From positions 1 to 64,000 of the forward strand of contig JAJFFC010000015.1 in the NCBI GenBank assembly GCA_021776795.1: 64,000 bases of DNA, in the 5' to 3' direction. The notes under the pieces are model-generated. The model was not told where the DNA came from. It saw only the letters and a program-made list of their open reading frames with translations, and made no database searches. The translations under genes were made by a program, and so were the position numbers. Origin of the DNA: Planctomycetota bacterium. Its GTDB lineage: Bacteria; Planctomycetota; UBA1135. Numbering within the stretch: position 1 is the first letter of the stretch; each line of letters begins with the position of its first letter. Shown here one piece after another: positions 1 through 6,043 of the stretch.

Positions 1-119
1 TGCGCCGGATAGACCTCATTCTCTGAGGCGATCTGATGGATGGGCTTGAGTTCCTTAAGAGCTTCAAGCGCAACACGCGCTTTGAATTCGGGGCTGTGGG
101 TACGGCGTTTTCTGGTCAT
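1..119 (-). CDS. IS3-family transposase OrfA, N-terminal part (partial)
   Basis: Reading leftwards from an ATG at 119, the translation begins MTRKRRTHSPEFKARVALEA and continues through a helix-turn-helix region ending near residue 39 at the window edge. The S-P-E-F-K-A-R-V-A-L-E-A-L pattern is the standard start of IS3/IS150-type OrfA, the DNA-binding half of the transposase that is completed by frameshifting into OrfB. Whether the element is intact cannot be judged from this window. Confidence 0.8.
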   Translation of the reverse strand, partial: MTRKRRTHSPEFKARVALEALKELKPIHQIASENEVYPA

Positions 120-189
120 GGGAGTCTTCGTGCCTGCCCAAAGGATAAACTAAATCAGGCGGATTGATTGGCTCCGTTTTCTCGGACCA
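1..189 (-). mobile_element. IS3-family insertion sequence, left end, running off the window
   Basis: The first 119 bases encode the N-terminus of an IS3-type OrfA on the minus strand, so this is the upstream end of an element that continues beyond the left edge. The outer boundary is not certain. A TGGTCC-type end near 189 or a TGATTTAG end at 157 would both fit, because the neighbouring secreted-protein gene stops making sense around there. It does not share the terminal repeats seen at 4503-4531 and 4664-4690, so it is a different IS3 subgroup. The second copy of the terminal repeat lies outside the window. Confidence 0.6.
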
Positions 190-497
190 CCTCTCCGAAC
201 CGATACTCCGTGGGCAAATTGAATCGGAAATGCCTCTGCTCCCTGTTGGAGGAAGAAGAAAATATTGTCTGAATAAGGCACGGGCTTTCCGCTTCCCCCT
301 GCCCCATTATCAACCATTCCCCATATTAAAATGGTGTCGCCTGATACCGCTACACTGGCGGCGGCAGATATGCTGTTGACCTTAGTGATGCCCACTGGAG
401 GAGGAGGCAACACTCCTTGGCCATCAACCAGATAGGTCGTTTGCGCCTGAAGGGAAGGAGCAAATAAGAGAAAAGAAAATGTCAGAAGGCGTTTCAT
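150..497 (-). pseudogene. Secreted beta-helix type protein, truncated by an IS
   Basis: The start at 497 gives a clean signal peptide (MKRLLTFSFLLFAPSLQAQ). A mature part follows with the pattern 'A-V-S-G-D-T-I-L-I-W' and then 'F-P-I-Q-F-A-H-G-V-S', typical of the first coils of right-handed parallel beta-helix (DUF1565-like) secreted proteins. Such proteins usually run to several hundred residues. This frame ends after about 115 residues, and its last dozen (from R-G-G-P-R-K-R) look like read-through into IS sequence. The gene was therefore probably cut by the element at 1-189. An in-frame ATG at 533 would add twelve residues ahead of the signal peptide and is less likely. Confidence 0.6.
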
Positions 498-773
498 TAC
501 CTCAATTGTAGGTTTTTTACCCTGATGGGTCACATGGAAATTGATGTCAACATCCAGATCCCCTTGTCGGACCTCCTAGAACAAGGATCGTGTGTTGGCT
601 CAAGGGTGCCTGCAATCAGGCGCGTCTCTGGGCCTGTGAGGGCATAACACTGTCCACCATAGACGACCTTCATTCCGTGAAAAAACCAGAGGATCGGCGC
701 GCGCCGGCCCTTGGTCTTATTCGGGATAGATCAACAAGTCCCAGAATAATCCAAGCTACCGGCGTTTAAATGG

Positions 774-1655
774 CTAAAAAGGCTCATAGAAAACCAAATC
801 TCGAAGCTCAACGCTCTTGTTACGAACAAGGTCCAACAAATTAATCACCATCTCCTTCTCGATAGACACCCCTTCGCCATCCACGGTCTTACCTCCCCGG
901 TGAACAATGTCATGCCTGAGTTGAATTGCATCCTCAAGTATGGGGAAATAATTGGGGAACTTTATTGAGAACGTGTCTTTGTACATTTGCTGAACAGCCT
1001 TCAGTTTATGCCAAAGAAAACTTGCCAAATAGCCTCGCACCTCTTTTTCTAGATCTTCCCGGCGAGAAAAAATCTCTGAAAGCGCAAGTCGGCGCTTACC
1101 CATTTCCGGATTACTCTCAACGAATCTACGCAACCTGTCCTCGTCTTCGGTGAGGCCCCCAATAAACAAGTCGGAAAAGAAGGCCTCGACCCCGGCCACT
1201 ACACCAACGAGGGAGAGTTGGAGAAGTCCTTGGCGGTCTTCGGCATCCGAAACATCAAGTCCAATAATTCGTTCGATACGGCTGAGGGCCGCTTCCAGGG
1301 TCTCAAGTGGATCTTCGCTGGATTGGATGCTTAATGCATAGTCTTCATCGAAGTCCCCGTATTCGGGGACAGGTGACCATTCGCATGCAATCTCGAATAG
1401 CTCATCGGACAGTTTTTGAATCGCTGTTGAAGAGGCTACGCCTCCAAATTCACTCTCAAGAACATCCCATGGCTCACTAGGCGAACCCCAAATCCACTGG
1501 TAGCCCCCTTCTCGAGTTTCATATGGGCAACACTCATTGGGGTCTTCATAGCGCTCGTGAAACCATTGACGCATTAGGTCAATTTGACTGTCTTCCGACA
1601 TGCGACGGAATTCATTCTCCGACACATCATGTTCAAAGGTCCAGGAATTATCCAT
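774..1655 (-). CDS. HEPN-domain protein with HEPN/RES N-terminal domain
   Basis: The 293-residue protein starts at the ATG at 1655; a TTG four codons upstream is a weaker choice. The first 100 residues match the HEPN/RES N-terminal domain 1 pattern, with F-H-E-R-Y-E-D-P and Y-E-T-R-E-G-G-Y-Q-W-I-W-G. The C-terminal half is all-helical and ends in R247-H-D-I-V-H252, the R-x4-H motif of HEPN domains. HEPN proteins are commonly RNases or nucleotide-modifying toxins in abortive infection and toxin-antitoxin systems. No antitoxin of the MNT type is adjacent. An XRE regulator gene lies nearby but points the other way. Defence or toxin activity is inferred; the domain assignment is fairly secure. 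Confidence 0.7.
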   Translation of the reverse strand: MDNSWTFEHDVSENEFRRMSEDSQIDLMRQWFHERYEDPNECCPYETREGGYQWIWGSPSEPWDVLESEFGGVASSTAIQKLSDELFEIACEWSPVPEYGDFDEDYALSIQSSEDPLETLEAALSRIERIIGLDVSDAEDRQGLLQLSLVGVVAGVEAFFSDLFIGGLTEDEDRLRRFVESNPEMGKRRLALSEIFSRREDLEKEVRGYLASFLWHKLKAVQQMYKDTFSIKFPNYFPILEDAIQLRHDIVHRGGKTVDGEGVSIEKEMVINLLDLVRNKSVELRDLVFYEPF

Positions 1656-1674
1656 TCTTTGGCCCAATAGTAAA

Positions 1675-1706
1675 TGAGCGGGGCCTCCATTCGGAAGCCC
1701 CGCTCA
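1675..1706 (-). terminator. GC-rich hairpin between two minus-strand genes
   Basis: A perfect 10-bp inverted repeat (TGAGCGGGGC / GCCCCGCTCA) with a 12-base loop lies between the 33-residue ORF (stop at 1724) and the HEPN gene (start 1655). Read on the minus strand it is followed by TTTACTATT, a weak U-tract. It could end the small transcript or attenuate readthrough into the HEPN gene. Confidence 0.5.
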
Positions 1707-1723
1707 ATCGATATCGGTGGTAA

Positions 1724-1825
1724 CTACTCCTTAGGAGCCTCTTTTGACTGAGGCGCCTTGTCGGATTTGTTCTTGGGCTGAACGCCCTTCTTGCCCGAAG
1801 GCTTGGGGTGGCTTCCGTTGGTCAT
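1724..1825 (-). CDS. 33-residue lysine-rich small protein
   Basis: An ATG at 1825 opens a 33-codon frame whose product is rich in K, P, S and G (it begins MTNGSHPKPSGKKGVQPKNK) with no hydrophobic segment. It is divergent from the XRE regulator gene at 1896 and shares its operator-like intergenic region, and a hairpin follows its stop. I do not recognise a family. A disordered, basic peptide of this kind could bind nucleic acid or be a small partner of the HEPN protein downstream, but nothing in the sequence proves it is translated. Confidence 0.4.
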   Translation of the reverse strand: MTNGSHPKPSGKKGVQPKNKSDKAPQSKEAPKE

Positions 1826-1848
1826 GGTGTAATGGGGTTGGAGATGAT

Positions 1849-1903
1849 GCTCCCAATTCGGGAGCGGGACTCTGTCACTATAGCTTGCTCCCGTAATGGG
1901 AAC
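1849..1903 (+). promoter_or_regulatory. Paired operator-like inverted repeats in a divergent intergenic region
   Basis: Two copies of the same dyad occur with centres 38 bp apart. GCTCCC-AATTC-GGGAGC at 1849-1865 is perfect; GCTCCC-GTAAT-GGGAAC at 1887-1903 has one mismatch and covers the XRE start codon at 1896. A further overlapping repeat (GGGA-ACAAG-TCCC) lies at 1898-1910. TATAGC at 1880-1885 may be a -10 box, giving a very short or absent leader for the XRE mRNA. The arrangement suggests autorepression by the XRE protein and control of the divergent small gene. Confidence 0.6.
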
Positions 1904-2129
1904 AAGTCCCCAGCACAGCCCTAGCTACCGACGCCTGCAGGCCCAGCTCAGAGAAATGAGGGCCCAGGCCGAGATGACGCAGCGCGCCCTAGCTGCCATT
2001 CTCAAGAAGCCCCATTCCTACGTGGCCAAGGTCGAGCATGGTGACCGGCGTATTGATCCGGTGGAGTTCGTTCATTGGTGCAAGGCTTGTGGCTTTGACC
2101 CTGCTGAAGCCATTCGACAGGTCCGTTAG
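1896..2129 (+). CDS. XRE/Cro-CI family HTH regulator
   Basis: A 77-residue single-domain protein. Residues 12-70 form a five-helix XRE fold: L-R-E-M-R-A-Q-A-E-M-T-Q-R-A-L-A, then the recognition helix around K-P-H-S-Y-V-A-K-V-E-H-G, then D-P-V-E-F-V-H-W-C-K-A-C-G. It is a DNA-binding repressor of the Cro/CI type, without a sensor domain. The operator-like repeats over its own start argue for autoregulation. Its stop overlaps the convergent membrane-protein gene by a few bases. Such small regulators often control toxin-antitoxin or defence cassettes, and the HEPN gene next door fits that role, but this link is inference. Confidence 0.85.
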   Translation: MGTSPQHSPSYRRLQAQLREMRAQAEMTQRALAAILKKPHSYVAKVEHGDRRIDPVEFVHWCKACGFDPAEAIRQVR

Positions 2130-2680
2130 GCCCCGTCCCCCGCTTGAGGGTTGAGGTCGGCCCTAACGAGAAGCCGGCTTGTCCTTCGGTAGTAGCGGCC
2201 AAGGGCATCTCGGGAAGAAAGAAGGAGCGTCATCTCAAGGGACGCCAGGCATGCTTCAGGCAGACCAATTGAGGTTTCCGCTCCCCCTTCCGATAAGCGC
2301 CAGGCAATAAAGGCGACAATCAGCCCGATTGCTGAGTTTGCATAGAACTGGTGATATCGGAAGTGGTCTTCGACAAGGCGTTCAAAAGCCGGGAGTCGGG
2401 TCTCCAGGAGTGCATCATCCCAATCTGGCTTTGGAATATGAAGGACGTGCCATAGCGGGTCAATGATCAGCCAACGCACCGCGTTGAGAATCATGCCAAT
2501 TGTAATGGCCGCTGCGGTCACGTAGAGGACGCCGCCTACGGTCAAGCCGTACCTATCGGTCCCCATGAGCCAGGCGTGGATGACTTCAAACTTTGCGGCA
2601 AGGCCCCAAAGGGTGACAAAGCCCGGAAGCACATATGCAATCAGGATTCCAAAGTTCTTTGCTGGGAAATCCAAGCCCAT
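2126..2680 (-). CDS. Integral membrane protein of unknown function
   Basis: The start chosen at 2680 gives MGLDFPAKNFGILIAYVLPG, which leads straight into the first membrane segment. Starts further upstream add a non-homologous-looking arginine-rich tail. The 184-residue protein has about four hydrophobic segments: roughly residues 9-30, 46-70 and 120-135, plus a weaker one near 150. A cytosolic-looking region W-H-V-L-H-I-P-K-P-D-W-D-D lies between them. I do not recognise the family. It follows the ATPase and a small ORF on the same strand and may be cotranscribed with them. Confidence 0.65.
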   Translation of the reverse strand: MGLDFPAKNFGILIAYVLPGFVTLWGLAAKFEVIHAWLMGTDRYGLTVGGVLYVTAAAITIGMILNAVRWLIIDPLWHVLHIPKPDWDDALLETRLPAFERLVEDHFRYHQFYANSAIGLIVAFIAWRLSEGGAETSIGLPEACLASLEMTLLLSSRDALGRYYRRTSRLLVRADLNPQAGDGA

Positions 2681-2738
2681 GTCCCCTCTCCTTGGTTGCC
2701 GGCAAGTTTTGGAACCTTGCCAATATCCGGCTGCAAAC

Positions 2739-2951
2739 TTAGCACAAGTTGGCGTCGATGCCAAGAGCTGTCTGACTAGCCTTTGGCGGAGCGGTCCGCA
2801 TGCTCGCGTCGAGCGGCTTCAAAGACTTCCCAACCGATCGGCTCGGTCTTTTAGGCATCTTTCGCGCCTCAGCCAGCCTTTTCTCTAGGAGGCTTTCTAG
2901 GAGTTTCAGGTCTTTTTGGCTTTGAGGCTCAAGGGGTGATTTCGAGGACAA
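2739..2951 (-). CDS. Possible 70-residue basic protein
   Basis: The frame opens with a TTG at 2951, two bases after the stop of the ATPase gene, so it could be translated by coupling. The product is charged, with a helical stretch (K-D-L-K-L-L-E-S-L-L-E-K-R-L-A-E-A-R-K) and then a basic, low-complexity tail. I recognise no family. It may be a real small gene in the ATPase operon or a chance frame. Confidence 0.35.
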   Translation of the reverse strand: MSSKSPLEPQSQKDLKLLESLLEKRLAEARKMPKRPSRSVGKSLKPLDASMRTAPPKASQTALGIDANLC

Positions 2952-2952
2952 A

Positions 2953-4110
2953 CTACAATTTCTCCATTATCTTTCTCGTGGAAAGCACGGTCGTTCCCTG
3001 CTCCGCAGGAAATTCGTCCTCTCCCCCATAAACAACAAATTTATGCGTCGCGCCGACATCATTGCAGGCGAGGTGAAAGCCTTTGGTGACTTTTGGCGCC
3101 ATCCCGCTTTTCACCTCAATCGCCCACAGCTGATTGCCCGGCAGCTTCAGCAAAAGGTCAATCTCCGCGCCTGCCGCTGTTCGGTAGAAATAGGCTTCAC
3201 TCCGATTTGGCAGAGCAGACAAGATATTTTCGATGACAAAGCCCTCCCAGCTTTTGCCAAGTACCGGGTTTGACAGGAGGCCATCGAGGTTTTCGATGCC
3301 CAGAAGTCTGTGAAGGATTCCACTATCCCGCACATAGAGCCTCGGGGACTTCACAAGGCGTTTCTTCACATTGACGTGCCACGGCTCGAGCCTCCGCACC
3401 AGCAACAGGTCCACCAGGATGTCGATGTAGTGGGCCACGGTTTTGGAATTCACCTCTAGATTGACGGCCAGCTTGGAATTGTTTGTCAGCTCGCCCTGTA
3501 AATGGGCAAGCATGATCCAAAGCCTCCGCAGTCTGGAAGCTGGCACGCGAAAGCCCATCTGCGGAACATCTCTTTCCAGGTAGGTGCGGATGAGATCTTC
3601 CAACCAATCCATGGCCTCTTCATCAGAGCTGGCTAGGTAACTTTCTGGGAAGCCGCCTCGCAGCCAGAGTTTCTTGGCACCTTCTTCCGGTTTCACCTCT
3701 AAGAGGTTGATGCCAGAAAGCTCGAGGTAGCTGATGCGGCCTGCCAAGCTCTCTGAGGATTGGCGAAGGAGGTCCATTGAGGCCGAACCCAACAGGAGGA
3801 ACTGTTCCCCCTTGCGCCCTGCCCTGCGATTCTTGTCAATCAGGCCGCGCAGCACCGGAAAAAGCTCTGGAGATCGCTGTATTTCGTCGATGATGACGAG
3901 CTTGTCGGCATGAAGGGACAGAAACGCTAGGGGGTCATTGAGCTTCACCAGGTCCTCTGGGTTTTCGAGGTCCAGGTATATGGAAGGCCGGTTTTCTGCA
4001 ATCGCTTGGGCAAGGGTCGTCTTGCCGACTTGGCGAGGGCCAAGCAGGGCAACTGCAGGGTTTTTTTGCAGGGCTTGGTTCAGTTTCTGGGCGATCTGCC
4101 TTTCTAGCAT
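2953..4110 (-). CDS. AAA ATPase with C-terminal DUF4143 domain
   Basis: The 385-residue protein has an AAA_14 NTPase domain with Walker A G24-P-R-Q-V-G-K30-T-T and Walker B L-V-I-I-D-E near 71-76, followed by a sensor L-L-L-G-S-A-S. The C-terminal third is the DUF4143 domain, with the PD-(D/E)xK-nuclease-like pattern A-E-I-D-L-L-L and then A-I-E-V-K-S-G. The length and domain order are normal for the family. These ATPases are widespread, patchily distributed and often mobile-element associated; their biochemical role is not settled. The gene begins next to a 7-bp inverted repeat. Confidence 0.9.
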   Translation of the reverse strand: MLERQIAQKLNQALQKNPAVALLGPRQVGKTTLAQAIAENRPSIYLDLENPEDLVKLNDPLAFLSLHADKLVIIDEIQRSPELFPVLRGLIDKNRRAGRKGEQFLLLGSASMDLLRQSSESLAGRISYLELSGINLLEVKPEEGAKKLWLRGGFPESYLASSDEEAMDWLEDLIRTYLERDVPQMGFRVPASRLRRLWIMLAHLQGELTNNSKLAVNLEVNSKTVAHYIDILVDLLLVRRLEPWHVNVKKRLVKSPRLYVRDSGILHRLLGIENLDGLLSNPVLGKSWEGFVIENILSALPNRSEAYFYRTAAGAEIDLLLKLPGNQLWAIEVKSGMAPKVTKGFHLACNDVGATHKFVVYGGEDEFPAEQGTTVLSTRKIMEKL

Positions 4111-4147
4111 CCTTGTATATTGGGCGTTTGTCTCCCGATTTACAAGG
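4111..4147 (-). promoter_or_regulatory. Inverted repeat abutting the ATPase start codon
   Basis: CCTTGTA (4111-4117) and TACAAGG (4141-4147) form a 7-bp dyad with a 23-base spacer directly upstream of the ATG at 4110. It contains a possible -10 (TATACA on the minus strand). In RNA the right arm would overlap the ribosome-binding region, so it could be an operator or an RNA stem that limits translation. Confidence 0.3.
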
Positions 4148-4167
4148 CAAAACTTGTCCTGGAGGAC

Positions 4168-4340
4168 TTACAACTCCCTCCAGCCAACGTAGAACACCTC
4201 CACCGGCACTCCCAGGATCTCAGCAAAGGCCAGCAGAAGCGAGGCAGAGATTCGATTTTTGCCGCCTTCGCAATTTTGAATCTGCTGGTAGGTCATCCTC
4301 GCGGCTTTGGCGGGGTTTGCTTTGACCAGGCCTCGATGAC
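4168..4340 (-). pseudogene. XRE-family HTH regulator fragment
   Basis: Reading leftwards, the frame encodes A-A-R-M-T-Y-Q-Q-I-Q-N-C-E-G-G-K-N-R-I-S-A-S and then L-L-A-F-A-E-I-L-G-V-P-V-E-V-F-Y. This is the recognition helix and last helices of a Cro/CI domain. The frame stays open up to 4410, but beyond about 4340 it is simply the antisense of a transposase remnant, so the natural N-terminus is lost. It lies just upstream of the DUF4143 ATPase gene and probably once regulated it. Confidence 0.6.
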
Positions 4341-4515
4341 AGCGAAGTTGGCTGAGGCGCAAGTGCTCCTCGAAAGCTGGCTTATTCAGTACAATCAATT
4401 CAGACCGCACAGCTCATTGGGATATGTAACCCCTAAAAGGTATGCGGATCATCCCTGCGGGGCAGATTCCGCTCCGCCTCATCAGCCCCGCAAGGGCACA
4501 AACCCCAGTCGATGA
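4338..4515 (+). pseudogene. IS3-family transposase OrfB, C-terminal remnant
   Basis: About 58 codons remain of the integrase-core C-terminus: L-A-E-A-Q-V-L-L-E-S-W, Y-N-Q-F-R-P-H-S-S-L-G-Y and T-P-K-R-Y-A. N-x-x-R-P-H-S-S-L-G-Y is diagnostic of the end of IS3-family OrfB. The catalytic D and first E residues are missing with the rest of the gene. The stop at 4513-4515 falls inside the right terminal repeat. Confidence 0.85.
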
Positions 4516-4531
4516 GACCGGGGTAAGGTCA
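4338..4531 (+). mobile_element. Right end of a decayed IS3-family element
   Basis: The element consists of the OrfB tail and a terminal repeat at 4503-4531. Read inward from its outer end, that repeat begins TGACCTTACCCCGG. It closely matches the left-type end at 4664-4690, which begins TGACCTTCCCCCGG and has TCAT and GAC in register further in. The left part of this copy is deleted and fused to the XRE fragment. Confidence 0.75.
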
Positions 4532-4593
4532 ATCTCCCCTTTCCCACTCGTTTACCATCTAAATCTCCGAGAGGACAACGCCACCTGCGAACA

Positions 4594-4722
4594 ATGACCT
4601 ATGCCTATATTGACGAATCAGGTAATACCGGCCACAACATGTTTGACCCTGGCCAGCCTGCCTTGACCTTCCCCCGGTTTCATAGACACCTTGGTTATGC
4701 CAGCTCTGTGGCCGAATGTTGA
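4594..4722 (+). pseudogene. DUF3800 protein, N-terminal fragment cut by an IS
   Basis: The ATG at 4594 begins MTYAYIDESGNTGHNMFDPG. Y-I-D-E-S-G is the hallmark start of DUF3800 proteins, an RNase H-fold-like family common in mobile and defence contexts. After about 24 codons the frame enters an IS terminal repeat at 4664 and stops at 4722. Only the first beta-strand and its acidic residue survive, so the gene is dead. Confidence 0.75.
4664..4690 (+). repeat. IS3-type left terminal inverted repeat inside the DUF3800 gene
   Basis: TGACCTTCCCCCGGTTTCAT at 4664-4683, continuing to 4690, is the inverted counterpart of 4503-4531. It interrupts the DUF3800 reading frame. No transposase coding follows, so nearly the whole of this second copy is gone. 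The rest of the stretch to 4816, before the stop of the next gene, shows no other supported feature. Confidence 0.7.
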
Positions 4723-4816
4723 CCTTTGAAATGGTCTAGTTAGGTCATGGAAACTCACTACACCACGCGCTTGCCTCCTGACCGTCACCGGGAATCCAGA
4801 CTATCGAAAAAGCGCC

Positions 4817-6031
4817 CTAGAGACGGCTGGCGTGTTTGTCGAGATCGACGGGAACGGAAAGTTCCTCGACGCCGCTGCCTGGATCTGCGGAAAGCAGAAC
4901 CATTCTCGCGCCATAACCGCTGAGGAGAATTTCGTCGGTGTGGTTACGGCCATCGATTTCGATTTTGCTCAGCCAGTGGCCGCGGTCACGGTCTTCAAAA
5001 AGCGTGCTTGCAGACCATTGATCGCCTTCGCGCTGCAACAGTTCTACGCGACCGCTGTAACCAAACACCGCCACGGTTTCGATTTCGTGATTGGGTAGAA
5101 AATGGCCAGCAATCAAACCCCGCGGCCCCAGCGGACCGGAGTAAATCGTTGAAGTTTGCCAGCTGCCATTGGTCAGGAACTCATGGCGGAACACACGGCC
5201 GGCGTCACCGCTGGAGTAAATCAACGGCATGCCAGATGCCTGCATCTCGCCAAGCGCCAAGCGGCCACGACCGGAATCGAGGTCATGGATGACTTCCCAC
5301 TGCGGGCCCGAAGCAGTCATGCGCAATAAAGAAACCTTGCCGTCGCGACCGGCAGTCACGATGGTCTTCCCATCTTCAAGAAGCCGGGCATCACGAATGC
5401 GGCCCGGCAGTTCGCCTAAGAATTCCGTGGTGAAGTTTCCATCTTGCTGCGGGGTGACCCGGTAGAGAGCCCCGGGCCGGGTGAATACCAAGATCTCGGG
5501 TTCAGTGCTCACTTCACGAAACGACCCGGCGACAATCGTGTGCACTTCACGGCCATCAAAAGTGGCAATACGGCGGGCATCGGCGAGGCCATCGTGATAG
5601 CTGCGCATTTGGTATAGCACACCGCGCTTCCCGCCGACATAAAGCTCCTTCCCTGGTGCCATAGAATCAACATCGGCATGGGCAAGTGCACCAAGCCATA
5701 CGCCATCGTTGAGCAAACGTGTAGGCGTCCACTTGCCACTGTAATTCACCATGATCCAACAACTGCCTTGATCATCGAGGCCGATGATTTCCGGAGTCGC
5801 GTATTGCGGGAAAAATTGCAAAGGCTCCATGCGCCAAATACCGACGGGATCATTGTCCAGAACCAGGCTTGCGCGCCAACCTTCGGCGGCGCCATCGAGG
5901 AGAACCAACTCCTTCGCAGGATTGCCCTGAACGAGGGAATGCGTATTCTCGGCCTGACTACCCCGCGGCGGTGGAACCACGCAAGATGCCGAAAGAACCA
6001 AGAACAGAGAGAAAGGTAGAGCAATCTTCAT
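4817..6031 (-). CDS. Lipoprotein with beta-propeller-like repeats, TonB-receptor partner
   Basis: The 404-residue product has a lipoprotein signal (MKIALPFSLFLVLSASC; lipobox L-S-A-S-C17). The rest reads as repeated four-strand blades of the FG-GAP/VCBS kind, e.g. H-A-D-V-D-S-M-A-P-G-K-E-L-Y-V-G-G, G-K-T-I-V-T-A-G-R-D-G-K-V-S-L-L and E-T-V-A-V-F-G-Y-S-G-R-V-E-L-L. No catalytic motif is visible. The gene lies 12 bases behind the TonB-dependent receptor gene on the same strand, so it is probably cotranscribed and could be a surface or periplasmic ligand-binding partner. The ligand cannot be deduced. Confidence 0.75.
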   Translation of the reverse strand: MKIALPFSLFLVLSASCVVPPPRGSQAENTHSLVQGNPAKELVLLDGAAEGWRASLVLDNDPVGIWRMEPLQFFPQYATPEIIGLDDQGSCWIMVNYSGKWTPTRLLNDGVWLGALAHADVDSMAPGKELYVGGKRGVLYQMRSYHDGLADARRIATFDGREVHTIVAGSFREVSTEPEILVFTRPGALYRVTPQQDGNFTTEFLGELPGRIRDARLLEDGKTIVTAGRDGKVSLLRMTASGPQWEVIHDLDSGRGRLALGEMQASGMPLIYSSGDAGRVFRHEFLTNGSWQTSTIYSGPLGPRGLIAGHFLPNHEIETVAVFGYSGRVELLQREGDQWSASTLFEDRDRGHWLSKIEIDGRNHTDEILLSGYGARMVLLSADPGSGVEELSVPVDLDKHASRL

Positions 6032-6043
6032 GAGGGCAGGGGC

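Noticed and set aside
530-673. 47-codon minus-strand frame (begins MKVVYGGQCYALTGPETRLI) in the gap before the HEPN gene
   Set aside because: It overlaps the start region of the truncated secreted protein, has no convincing ribosome-binding site and matches no family I know. It could be a relic but cannot be supported.
4723-4816. Frame starting at the ATG near 4747 (METHYTTRLPPDRHRESRLS) that looks like a transposase start
   Set aside because: It runs into the antisense of the lipoprotein gene and has no recognisable transposase motif. It may be another IS remnant but the evidence is too thin.
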